Source of the DNA: an uncultured Bacilli bacterium
GTDB taxonomy: Bacteria > Bacillota_I > Bacilli_A > RFN20 > CAG-631
Assembly: GCA_947627355.1 (NCBI GenBank)
Contig: CANQVX010000008.1
Location: 17,312-81,311 of the forward strand
DNA: 64,000 bases
Direction: 5' to 3'
How positions within the stretch are numbered: position 1 is the stretch's first letter; each line of letters opens with the position of its first letter. Below are positions 32,468 through 43,800 of the stretch, in pieces. Both the position numbers and the translations under genes were made by a program. Under the pieces are notes generated by a model. That model was given only the letters and a program-made list of their open reading frames with translations. It was not told the DNA's origin and did no database searches.

Positions 32468-35010
32468 TGAGGGGAGTGTTAGAAGTGAAAGAAGATTTAA
32501 AAGAATTTGCTGAACACGAAAAACAAGAAGATCAAGGTATACAAGATGTAAATCTTGCAAAAGAAGTTAAAACATCATTTCTAGAATATGCCATGTCAGT
32601 TATTGTAAGCCGTGCACTTCCTGATGTAAGAGATGGCTTAAAACCTGTTCATCGTCGTATTTTATTTGGTATGAGTGAAGCTAAAATGAGTGCTGGTAGC
32701 CCTTATAAAAAGTCAGCTCGTATCGTTGGTGATGTTATGGGTAAATATCACCCTCATGGTGATGCCGCAATTTATGAAGCAATGGTTCGTCTCGCTCAAA
32801 ACTTTTCAACTAGATATCCTTTAGTTGATGGTCATGGTAACTTTGGTTCTATCGATGGTGATGGCGCTGCTGCTATGCGTTATACTGAAGCTAGAATGTC
32901 AAAAATTGCTATGGAAATGGTTCGTGATATCGATGAAGAAACTGTTGATTTCATGCCAAACTATGATGGTGAAGAACAAGAACCGGTTGTTTTACCTTCT
33001 AAATTTCCTAACATTTTAGTTAATGGCTCAACAGGTATTGCAGTCGGTATGGCAACTAACATTCCACCACACAACCTAGCTGAAACTATTGATGCTATTT
33101 TAGCAATTGCTGATAATCCTGATATTGAAGTTATTGATTTGATGCAAATCTTAAAGGGCCCTGATTTTCCAACCGGTGCTTATATTTTAGGAAAATCTGG
33201 CATTAAAAAAGCTTATGAAACTGGAACTGGCACAATATTATTAAGATCAAAAACTAATATTGAAACATTACCTAATGGCAAAACTAGAATCATTGTCAGT
33301 GAAATTCCTTATCAAGTAAATAAAACAACAATGATTGAAAGAATTGCTGAATTAGCTCGAGATAAAAGAATTGAAGGCATCACTGATTTAAGAGATGAAT
33401 CAAGTGGTGAAGATATTAGAGTAGTAATTGAACTTAGAAAAGATGTTGTACCTGAAGTTTTATTAAATCAATTATATAAATTAACTCAACTTCAAGTAAG
33501 TTATGGTATTAACATGCTTGCTTTAGTTGATGGTGAACCTAAGATTTTACCAGTAAAAGACATGCTTAAATATTATCTAAAGCATCAAGAAGATGTTGTT
33601 CGTAGAAGAACGGTCTTCGAACTTAAAAAAGCTGAAGATGAATTACATGTATTACTAGGTATTATCGTAGCAATTGAAAATATTGATGAAGTAGTTCATA
33701 TTATTCGTGCTTCTAAAAACATTGAAGAATCACAAACTGCTTTAATGGATCGTTTTGAATTATCTGAAAGACAAGCCAAAGCGATTGTTGCTATGCCTTT
33801 AGGTCGTTTATCTGCTCTTGAAAGTGAAAAGGCTGAAACTAAACGTGCTTCACTTGAAGGACAAATTGTTGAATTCAAATCAATTCTTGCTAGTGATGAA
33901 AAAGTATTTGAAATTGTTAAAAAAGAATTAACTGATATTAAGAATCGTTATAGTGATAATAGAAGAACTGAAATTATTTCTGGTGACTTCAATATTGATG
34001 ACGAAGACTTAATTGAAAAAGAAAACATTATTGTTACTTTAACTGTTAATGGTTATATCAAACGTGTACCTGAAGATACTTATCGCACTCAACATCGTGG
34101 TGGTAAAGGTATCAAAGGTATGTCAATTAATGAAGAAGATATTGTCGATAAAATCGTCGTAACTAATACTCATACCGATGTTTTATTCTTTACAAACTTT
34201 GGTAAAGTTTATCGTATTCGTGGTCATCAAATTCCTGAATATGGTAGAACTGCTAAGGGCATTCCAGCTATCAATTTACTTAGCATGGAAAGCACTGAAA
34301 AAGTTAGATCTATCATTTCTATCGATAAATACGATGAAAATACAACTCTAGTATTTGTAACTAAACATGGTATCGTTAAAAGAGTTGCTATTAAAGAATT
34401 TGAAAGTATTCGTCAAAAAGGGAAAATTGCTATTGGCTTAAAAGAAGATGATGAATTAGTTGATGTTAAATTAACTGATGGAAATGCTGAAATCTTAATT
34501 GCTTCAAGCAATGGTAAACTTGTAAGATTCAATGAACAAGATGTTCGCTCTATGGGAAGAAGTGCTTCGGGTGTTAAAGGTATCAATGTTAACAAAGGTT
34601 TTGTTGTTGGTGTTGCTACTTCACTTGAAGGTAATTTGATCTTTGTTATTTCTAAAAAAGGTTATGGCAAGATGTCACCAATTGTTGACTATCGTTTAAC
34701 TAAACGTGGAAGCCAAGGTGTACTTACTATGAAAACTACCGATAAGAATGGTGAAATTGCAACTATCAAGGCTGTAAATGGTACAGAAGATGTTCTAGTT
34801 GTAACTAACCAAGGGGTAGTAATTAGAACATCACTTGAACAAGTAAAACAAGCCGGAAGAAATACTTTAGGTGTTCGTATCATTCGTTTAAATGAAGGTC
34901 AAGAAGTTGCTTCTCTTGCAATCACTGAAAAACTAGAAGTCGATGAAAATGAAGTTGAAGAAGATTTGTTTGAAGAAGCAAATGGCCAAGAAAATAAACA
35001 AGTTGAATAG
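32467..35010 (+). CDS. gyrA: DNA gyrase subunit A
   Basis: [40 protein letters not shown]. Confidence 0.99.
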
Positions 35011-35013
35011 AAT

Positions 35014-35029
35014 TGTTCCACGTGGAACA
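35014..35029. promoter_or_regulatory. Putative parS (ParB/Spo0J) centromere site
   Basis: tgttccacgtggaaca, perfect 16-bp palindrome, 1-nt-class variant of TGTTTCACGTGAAACA per arm, next to gyrA. Confidence 0.82.
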
Positions 35030-35043
35030 CAGGAGGAATAAAT

Positions 35044-36330
35044 ATGATTGATATTGCATTAATCAGAACCAACAAGGAACTAGTAAAAGAAAACATTAAA
35101 AAGAAATTTCAAGATTACAAATTACCACTTGTTGATAAAGTTTATGAATTAGATATCGAAGCTCGTAAATACATCACTAAAGCAAGTGATTTGAGAGGTA
35201 AGAAAAATTCACTTAGTAAACAAATTGGTGCTTTATATGCTGCTAAAAAAATTGATGAAGCCAATGCTATAAAAAATGAAATTGCTTTAATCGATAAAGA
35301 ATTATTAGATTTAGAAGTAGAAGAAGAAAACACCAAAAAAGCCTTAAAAGAAATCATGATGAAAATTCCTAACATCATTGATGAAACAGTACCTATTGGT
35401 AAAGATGATTCACAAAATGTTGAAATCAAAAAATATGGTGAACCAGCTTTAAAACCATTTGAAGTTCCATATCATGTTGAAATAATGGAAAAACTTAATG
35501 GTATTGATTTAGACAGTGCAAGAAAAGTTGCTGGTAATGGCTTTTATTATCTAATGGGTGATATTGCTCGTTTACATTCAGCAGTTATATCTTATGCTAG
35601 AGATTTCATGATTGATCGTGGCTTTACTTATGTTGTACCACCTTTCATGATTAGAAGTGATGTTGTTACTGGCGTTATGAGTTTTGAAGAAATGGATGCC
35701 ATGATGTATAAAATCGAAAACGAAGATTTATATTTAATTGGTACTAGTGAACACTCTATGATTGGTAAATTTATCGATACAATCTTAGATGAAAAAGATT
35801 TACCTTATGTTTATACTTCTTATTCACCTTGCTTTAGAAAAGAAAAAGGTGCTCATGGAATTGAAGAAAGAGGAGTATATCGTATCCATCAATTCGAAAA
35901 ACAAGAAATGATTGTTGTATGTAAACCTGAAGATAGCAAGATGTGGTTTGAAAAATTATATCAAAACACAGTTGATCTCTTTAGAAGTTTAGATATTCCA
36001 GTTCGTACTCTTGAATGTTGTTCAGGTGACTTAGCTGATTTAAAGAGTAAAAGTATTGATGTTGAAGCTTGGAGTCCTAGACAACAAAAATATTTCGAAG
36101 TTGGAAGTTGTTCAAATCTAACAGATGCTCAAGCTAGACGTTTAGGTATTAGAGTTAATGGTGAAAAAGGTAAATATTTTGCTCACACCTTAAATAATAC
36201 AGTCGTAGCACCTCCAAGAATGTTAATTGCTTTTCTTGAAAATAATTTAAATGAAGATGGCAGTGTTAACATTCCAACAGTATTACAACCTTATATGGGT
36301 GGTAAAACTAAAATCGAAGTTACAAAATAA
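35044..36330 (+). CDS. serS: Serine-tRNA ligase
   Basis: N-terminal coiled coil; YSPCFRKEKGAHGIEERGVYRIHQFEKQEM. Confidence 0.98.
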   Translation: MIDIALIRTNKELVKENIKKKFQDYKLPLVDKVYELDIEARKYITKASDLRGKKNSLSKQIGALYAAKKIDEANAIKNEIALIDKELLDLEVEEENTKKALKEIMMKIPNIIDETVPIGKDDSQNVEIKKYGEPALKPFEVPYHVEIMEKLNGIDLDSARKVAGNGFYYLMGDIARLHSAVISYARDFMIDRGFTYVVPPFMIRSDVVTGVMSFEEMDAMMYKIENEDLYLIGTSEHSMIGKFIDTILDEKDLPYVYTSYSPCFRKEKGAHGIEERGVYRIHQFEKQEMIVVCKPEDSKMWFEKLYQNTVDLFRSLDIPVRTLECCSGDLADLKSKSIDVEAWSPRQQKYFEVGSCSNLTDAQARRLGIRVNGEKGKYFAHTLNNTVVAPPRMLIAFLENNLNEDGSVNIPTVLQPYMGGKTKIEVTK

Positions 36331-36340
36331 TTTAAAATAT

Positions 36341-36379
36341 AAAAAGAAGTATTGTTTTAAAAGATGATACTTCTTTTTT
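36341..36379 (+). terminator. Intrinsic terminator of serS
   Basis: aaaaagaagtat / atacttcttttt plus T-run. Confidence 0.85.
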
Positions 36380-36472
36380 ATAAATAAAAATCTTTAATGA
36401 GATATTGCACTTAAAAATAAAAAGATTATATAATGTCTTTGAAATAAAAAAAGCTATAAAACAGAAAGATGG

Positions 36473-37447
36473 TTGAAGCAAATGGGATTTTATATAAGAG
36501 ATGTTTTTGTCGATAAAAAGGTAGTTTTAGCCCCTATGGCAGGGGTAACACAAGTGGCTTATCGAAGTCTTTGTAAAAGATATGGGGCAGGACTAGTTTA
36601 TAGTGAAATGGTAAGTGATAAAGGTATTCATTATCATGATAAAAAGACCTTATCATTACTACAAGTTTCTAAAGATGAACATCCTATGGCTATTCAAATC
36701 TTTGGTGGAAATTTAGATACCTTGCTTGAAGCTGCAATTTATGTTGATAAAAATACCGATGCCGATATCATTGATATAAATATGGGCTGTCCTGTTCCAA
36801 AAGTTTTAAAAGCCCATGCTGGAAGCGATTATTTACTAGATCCTGAACGCATATTTTTGACGGTCAAAACGATAGTTTCTAATGTATCAAAACCAGTTAC
36901 TGTTAAAATTAGAATAGGATATGATCATAATCATATTAATGCTTTAGAAGTGGCAAAAAAAATAAAAGAAGCTGGTGCTAGTGCAATATGTGTTCATGGT
37001 AGAACAAAATCAGACTTATATACTGGCACTGTAAACTATGAAATTATTAAAGAAATTAAAGATTCTCTCGGCAATTTTCCAGTTATTGCTAATGGTGATA
37101 TTAAAACACCAATACAAGCAAAAGAAGTACTTGATTATACTAAATGTGATGCCGTTATGATTGGTAGAGCAAGTTATGGTAATCCATATTTATTTACACA
37201 AATAAATCACTATCTTGAAACTGGTGAATTACTTGAAAATTTATCGTTAGAATCGAGAAAAAATATACTCATTGATTATGCTAATGACCTACTTAAATTG
37301 AAAGGTGAATATATTGCTTGTCAAGAACTTAGAAAACAAGCTGGTTGGTTTTTAAAAGGTTTTTATGATTCAACAACTATTCGAAATGAACTTTCGCATC
37401 TTACTTCTTTCAAACAATTTTTAGATATCATTGCAACTATAAAGTGA
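36473..37447 (+). CDS. dus: tRNA-dihydrouridine synthase
   Basis: VVLAPMAGVTQVAYRSL...DINMGCPVPKV...VHGRTKSDLYTG. Confidence 0.95.
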   Translation: MKQMGFYIRDVFVDKKVVLAPMAGVTQVAYRSLCKRYGAGLVYSEMVSDKGIHYHDKKTLSLLQVSKDEHPMAIQIFGGNLDTLLEAAIYVDKNTDADIIDINMGCPVPKVLKAHAGSDYLLDPERIFLTVKTIVSNVSKPVTVKIRIGYDHNHINALEVAKKIKEAGASAICVHGRTKSDLYTGTVNYEIIKEIKDSLGNFPVIANGDIKTPIQAKEVLDYTKCDAVMIGRASYGNPYLFTQINHYLETGELLENLSLESRKNILIDYANDLLKLKGEYIACQELRKQAGWFLKGFYDSTTIRNELSHLTSFKQFLDIIATIK

Positions 37448-37481
37448 CTCCTTATAAAAAAAATAATTTTTTTTATGGTTT

Positions 37482-37504
37482 ATGCGCGCGCATTATGCTA
37501 TAAT
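37482..37504 (+). promoter_or_regulatory. Extended -10 promoter (TGCTATAAT) with upstream palindrome ATGCGCGCGCAT
   Basis: Perfect 12-bp palindrome 37482-37493, -10 tataat 37499-37504, ahead of the carbohydrate operon. Confidence 0.65.
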
Positions 37505-37572
37505 GGTTTTAGTTAATCGAATAATATTTATATTATTGTTCAAAATGCTTGTTTTTAAAAAGGAGGACTTTT

Positions 37573-38970
37573 ATGAAAAAGAAATTAGGCATCCTACTTT
37601 CTGCTTTTGTAATGATATTTGCAGTTGGATGCGATAAAAAAACAGCAGGCAGTAGTTCATCAAGCTCATCAAGCTCAATTGATACTACGCCACAAGAATG
37701 TGAATTTTGTAATAGTAAAGCAGAACCTATTACCTATCCAGAAGCTACTGCTTACACACCAACAACATTTAGTGAATCTTCTTATTCAGTAACTTTAGAT
37801 TCAACATTTGAAAATGTTGATGGTATTGATTTATATCGTGCTGAATATGAATTAACCAATGCTGCTTATGGTGAAGGACATATCACTGCTTATGTAACTG
37901 AAGTTGATCTATCTAAAATTACAATCGTTGCTGGTTCACCAAATAATTCAACAACTCAAACAACTACTGCAAAAATTGTTGACCAAGTTACTGCTTGGCA
38001 AAATGCAAATCGTAGAAAAGTTGTTTATGCAGCAACTAATGCAGATTTCTTTGGTAATAGTAAACCAGTCAACGCCTTTGTTAAAGATGGTGTTATTGTT
38101 AAATCAACTCATAATTATGATAGAAACGATTTACCTGTAAGTTCACCAATGCTATTTGGTGTCAGTGGAAATCAAGCTCAAATTGCTCCAATGACTAAAT
38201 CAACAGATAGATATACAAATGTTGACGCAAGTTTAACATATGGGGTTGAAATTTATAACTACGATTGCTCATCTTCAACAACTTATGATATTAATAAAGG
38301 TGGTTCTTTAGATGCTTCTAAATTTACTTGGATCTATAGTGCAGCTATGAAAGTTAAAAATCGTAATGTTGTTGAACTTACAGCTGATTCAAATGTTAAA
38401 AATGTTGTAAATGCAAGAGTTACAAATAAATTTTATGTTAGCGAAGAACAAACATTAACACCATCAGGAAATGTTTCTTATTTAGTTGTTCCTAACGATT
38501 TTGCTGATATTTCTTTAAATACTCAAATGACCGTTGGATTTGTTAAATCTCCTGATGGCCAATGGGATTATTATGATACAATTTTAGGTGGAAGACATTC
38601 TTTAGTTGAACAAGGTGTACTTGCTCCAACTGTTTCACAAGAATCATCAAATGGTGCTAAAAATAGAGTTCCTAGAACTGCAATTGGTATCAAAAATGAT
38701 GGAAAAGTTATGGTTGTTTCAATTGAAGATTTAGAATATGGTTCAAAAGCACCAAATAATACTGGCGTTAATTTAACTGAACTTGCTGATTTTATGCGTT
38801 ATTATGGTGCTTATAACGCAATGAATTTTGATGGAGGGGGCTCTACTCAATTACTTGTAAATGTTAATGGCGTTATGTCTGTTAAAGTTCGTTCTTCAGA
38901 TTATGGAACAGCTTATGTAAACACTAATAGCAGAAAAGTCATTAACACACTTCTAGTTGTTAGCAAATAA
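37573..38970 (+). CDS. Phosphodiester glycosidase (NAGPA-like) family lipoprotein
   Basis: lipobox AVGCDKK; NADFFGNSKPVNAFVKDGVIV, RTAIGIKNDGKVMVVSIE, AMNFDGGGSTQLLVN. Confidence 0.83.
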   Translation: MKKKLGILLSAFVMIFAVGCDKKTAGSSSSSSSSSIDTTPQECEFCNSKAEPITYPEATAYTPTTFSESSYSVTLDSTFENVDGIDLYRAEYELTNAAYGEGHITAYVTEVDLSKITIVAGSPNNSTTQTTTAKIVDQVTAWQNANRRKVVYAATNADFFGNSKPVNAFVKDGVIVKSTHNYDRNDLPVSSPMLFGVSGNQAQIAPMTKSTDRYTNVDASLTYGVEIYNYDCSSSTTYDINKGGSLDASKFTWIYSAAMKVKNRNVVELTADSNVKNVVNARVTNKFYVSEEQTLTPSGNVSYLVVPNDFADISLNTQMTVGFVKSPDGQWDYYDTILGGRHSLVEQGVLAPTVSQESSNGAKNRVPRTAIGIKNDGKVMVVSIEDLEYGSKAPNNTGVNLTELADFMRYYGAYNAMNFDGGGSTQLLVNVNGVMSVKVRSSDYGTAYVNTNSRKVINTLLVVSK

Positions 38971-38991
38971 CACTGAATGGAGAGCTCGAAA

Positions 38992-40770
38992 ATGAAAAAC
39001 AACAAAATTATTTTAGCATTGCCAATAATGTTAGCGATTACATCACTAACTGGTTGTGGAAGTAACAACACAAAAAAAGGCCCATCTTTAGCTGTTAATG
39101 GATGGGATCCAGTACTTGAATACAAAGGCGATATTGACTGTATGATGTATATCTATGGTCAAGCAGGAACCTATTTAGATATCGGAAACGATAAATGGAC
39201 TGCAACTGATATTATCGATGGTAGTGCAGCGTTATTCTTTGCTGCTGCTCGTGAATTTAAAAAGATTTATCCAGATATTAAAATTAATTTATATGCTAAT
39301 GATGGTCCAAATGGTAATCCATCTTACTTTGATAGTTACAATTCATATGTAAGTACTCATGGAAACCGTCCACCACACATTATGCACCACGTATCTTCAA
39401 TTCCAGCAGTTCTTGAATCTGGAATTATTGCTGATTATTCACAATACAAAGACGAATTCCCATTATATAAATATTTGAACAAAGAATTGCTTAAATATTC
39501 AAATTATGGTGGCTTCCAAGCAAGTGTTCCATTTGGCGTTTACCCTAAAGGAATCACTATAAATAGAAATTTATATGAAGGCGCTCCTTCATATGGTGAA
39601 ATGCCTGCTCCTGAAAAAGGTGAATGGACATTAGATGCTTTAGACGAAATAATTTCATCAAGACAAACATCTATTAATGGTGTAGCTGGTTTAGTTAACC
39701 TAGATATAGATATGCCTAACTTCATTATTCCTACAATTTATAAAAATTATATTGATGGAAGACCTGTTGAATTAAACACTCCAGAAGTTAGAAAAATGCT
39801 TGAACTTGAATATAAATGGAATACCAATAGTGTTTGGTTTAATCCAAATGATAGTGAAAAACTAGAAGGTCAAGAATGGCATAATTGGCAAAAAACAAAT
39901 TTAATGGTTCAAGATAGAGCCGTTGTTCAATTAGACCGTTCATTTAGTATGGGGGGGTTATCTCAACTTGCTGTAGCAGCTAGTACTGATGAACATTTTG
40001 ATATGTATCCATACCCAGGACTTACTGAAGATGATGATTTAACTCTTGGCGTTATGTTTGGTGCTTTACATTTAGGTAACCAATGTCCAGTTGATTCTAA
40101 TAAAAAAGAACAATGCACAGTTAAACAAAGACAAGCTCAAGAAGCAGCTGCTTATTTTGCAACATTTATGGTTGCCGATCCACGTTCTATTAAAGCAGCT
40201 AGTGAAATTAATTGGGCTAGAGCAGCTGATGCTGAAAACACTGAAACCGAAGGTACAACGGGTGCTTTAGTTGGTGCTACAAAGGGCTTTCCAGTTTTAA
40301 GTCGTTTAGATGAAAATGGCCAACCTTATACATTACCAGTAAGTAGTGAAGGTGTTACTGATGAATATCAAACACAACTTTCATATTTCTTTAAATGTTT
40401 CCCAACTTGGGATCCAGATGAATATGAAGACACAAATCCAAAACCTGGAATCAAGAAGATTCTAGAAATGTATGCTGATGATGATTATGTTGTATGTTCA
40501 AATAACTTCTATCCATGGCTTATTCCAAATCCAGGAACTGGTGGAACTACCGACATTTTTGGTGTATGGAATAATAGATTCTACACTGAAGCATTAGGTG
40601 ATATCAATATTGGTAGTACAACATGGGTAACTACTGTTGCAGGTTTATTAAATAACTGGCAACAAGATATCAATTCTAATACAAATATGGCATGGGAATA
40701 CATTGAAGAATGTATGAGATCATATTATAAATTACCTGCTAATTTTGATATTACTCAAAAAATCTTTTAA
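38992..40770 (+). CDS. ABC transporter extracellular solute-binding lipoprotein
   Basis: lipobox SLTGCGS; solute-binding organisation, linked to permeases. Confidence 0.75.
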   Translation: MKNNKIILALPIMLAITSLTGCGSNNTKKGPSLAVNGWDPVLEYKGDIDCMMYIYGQAGTYLDIGNDKWTATDIIDGSAALFFAAAREFKKIYPDIKINLYANDGPNGNPSYFDSYNSYVSTHGNRPPHIMHHVSSIPAVLESGIIADYSQYKDEFPLYKYLNKELLKYSNYGGFQASVPFGVYPKGITINRNLYEGAPSYGEMPAPEKGEWTLDALDEIISSRQTSINGVAGLVNLDIDMPNFIIPTIYKNYIDGRPVELNTPEVRKMLELEYKWNTNSVWFNPNDSEKLEGQEWHNWQKTNLMVQDRAVVQLDRSFSMGGLSQLAVAASTDEHFDMYPYPGLTEDDDLTLGVMFGALHLGNQCPVDSNKKEQCTVKQRQAQEAAAYFATFMVADPRSIKAASEINWARAADAENTETEGTTGALVGATKGFPVLSRLDENGQPYTLPVSSEGVTDEYQTQLSYFFKCFPTWDPDEYEDTNPKPGIKKILEMYADDDYVVCSNNFYPWLIPNPGTGGTTDIFGVWNNRFYTEALGDINIGSTTWVTTVAGLLNNWQQDINSNTNMAWEYIEECMRSYYKLPANFDITQKIF

Positions 40771-40783
40771 TTAATACAACATT

Positions 40784-40816
40784 ACGAGAATGGAGATAAT
40801 TTTTTTCCATTCTCGT
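40784..40816 (+). other. Intercistronic hairpin
   Basis: acgagaatgga / tccattctcgt, 11-bp perfect arms, 11-nt loop. Confidence 0.75.
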
Positions 40817-40840
40817 GTTTGTCGTTTTAGGAGGAATAAG

Positions 40841-43800
40841 ATGAAACATAAAAAAGCTAAACTGACGCTCTTTGGTTTAGGGGTGATGCTTGCCTTAACA
40901 TCATGTAGCAACACAGTTAAACCATTTGATGTAAGCGTCGAAGATTTTGACCAAAGTGCAAATTATTTATTAGATCGTACTGGTGGCGATGATGATTATA
41001 TTTACCGTTATAATTCCTTAATGGAAAAATATCGTGGTAGATATGTAAGTTCAAAAAATGAAAGAGTACTATATGCAACTAATGCTAGCCATCCTCAAGA
41101 AGATATTCAAGGTGAAGCTAAAGAAAACGTTGATATTTTGCTGTCTAGAAATTTAGGTGGAGAAATTCGTTATTCCATTATTACCGATAAAGATGGTAAT
41201 CAAATTTCTAGTTTGGATACTGGGCTTTATACAATTGAAGTAGAATATTATCTACCAATTGATTTCCTTTCAGCTGGCTTAATTAGCGTTTATATCGGCA
41301 ATTCTTTACAATTTTCATCTGCTTTATCTATGCAACTTCCATTATTATATGAAGATGATGTGGAATATAAAGAAAATGGAAGTAAAGATTTTGATGGCTA
41401 TGTTAATAAATATGGTGATCAATTAGCTCCTAAAACAAAACGATATGGTACTTGGGCATCAGTCATGCTGAATACTAATATCAACGACACATCCGAAGCA
41501 GCACTTTTTGAAATTAATTCTAGTACTAGTTTCATTACTATTAGAAGTAACTCAGAAAGTACAATTTATTTACGTAAAATTAAACTAGTTCCTTATCAAC
41601 CATTAATTTCTTATGATGAATATTATAATGATGTTAATAAAACATTAGGAACTGGTACTTATAAATTAAATGCAATTGATTATGCTTATAAAAATGATAA
41701 AGCTATTCGTTTATCAACTGAAATGACAGCAACAGTTGCGCCATTTAACAACTATAAAAAGTTAATTAATGTTTTAGATGGTTGGGATGTAGCTGGTCAA
41801 ACAGCAACATGGAAACTAACAGTTGATAAAGCAGGTCTTTATCCTATTACATTACATTATTATAATGGTACAAATGAAGGACCAGTTTTTAGAACCATTG
41901 AAATAAATGGTAAAGTTCCTTTTGAAGAATTTAAAAACTATCGGTTTGAAAATACCGGTGCTGGTTATGCTAATGAAACATTATCAAAAAATGGCAAACC
42001 ATTATATTATTTCTTTGATGCTAATAAAGAATATGAATTATCAATCACTTCTGAAAAAGAACCATTTAGTGATAGTTATTATAGTCTAATGTCTATTTAT
42101 GATGATATTAATGACTTTGCAATTGAAATTAGAAAAATCACTGGTGCTACAGTTGATACTAATCGTCAATGGCGACTAACTACTATCTTTCCAGAAACTG
42201 AAGATCTTTTGAAGCATTATAAGAATGTAATTTATTATGAATATAATAGATTATCTAATCTAGTTGATGATAGTTCAATGATTCTATCATATTTTCCTAG
42301 AATGACTCAATTATTAGATGATTTCATTAAATCACCTAATAGCATTCCTAATAAGTTGGATCGTTTCTCATCTGGGGATTCATGTCTTGCTAAATTGATT
42401 GCTGATACAGCAAATCTACTTACAGCAACTAACATGACACTAGATATGATTTATTTAACAAATGATGATTCAAAGATTGCTAGAGCAAATGCTTCTGGTT
42501 GGGAAAACTTTAAAAATAGTATTAGTTCTTTATTTGATACTTTCACTTCAGATCGTTATAAAACTGAAAATGATCCAGATCAATTAAACGTTTGGGTAAA
42601 TAGATCTTTAAACTATATCGAAATCATGCAAGCTATGGCTGATAATGATTTCACTCCTAAAACTGGAATTAAAGTAAACCTACGTCAAATGCCTGGTGAA
42701 CAAAACTTAATTCTTGCTAATGCTGCTAATCAAACTCCTGACTTAGCACTTGGCGTTACCGCCGGTCTTGCTTTTGAATTTGCATTACGTGGTGATGCTT
42801 CTTATCCATTAAGTGATTTTGATGACTTCTGGGAAGTAGCAAAAAATATTCCAGCCGGTCAATTCTTATCATCATTATATCAAGATAAAATATATGGTCT
42901 TCCTGAAACATCAACCGCTCAAGTCTTATATGCTCGTTCAGATATCCTTGAAGTTATTGGTGATAACAACACTGAATTACCAATGCCTGAAGTTTGGGAT
43001 GATTTAATTAATATTCTTCCACGTTTACAAAGCTCTGGTATGAACTTCTACTATCCAGCTAGTGTTAGTACTTCTTTAAAACCATTATCTGCTACAGTTC
43101 AACTTATTTTACAAAATGGTGGAAAATTATATGCTGACGATGGTTTTTCAGTAGATTTAAGAGCTGATGAAAGTATTCGTGGTTTACAAACCTTAACTGA
43201 CTTATATACAATTTATGCTTTGCCTGCTGAAGTTGCTAACTTCTTTAACTCCTTCAGATATGGTTCTATTCCATTAGGTGTTAGTGATATTAGCATGTAT
43301 ATTTCTTTAAAATATGTTGCTCCAGAATTAGCTGGTAAATGGAAGATTGCTTTACCACCTGGAGTTAGACAAAACTGTTCAATAGCTGATGGCACATGTA
43401 AAGACTTAAATGGTGATGGTACACCAGATGATATTTCTCGTTGGTATATTTCCAATGGTTCAACCTCAATGATCTTTAATAAATCAAAGAAGATTAATGA
43501 AGCTTGGGAATTTAACAAATGGTGGATGAGTACTGATGTTCAAATTGAATATGCTGATACTTTACAATCAATTTATGGTCCATCATTCGTTTGGTTTAGT
43601 GCTAATAAAGAAGCAGCTAAAGAACTATTAGTTGATCCTGAAGTTCGTGATATCATGCTAGAAGCTCAAAAATGGATTACCGACTTACAACAATTACCTG
43701 GTCAATATATGATTCAAAGAGGTTTATCTGATATTTGGAACACTGTAGTACTTGGTAAATCTAGTAGTGGTACAGCCGCTGTTAAAATGACAGTTGCTAA

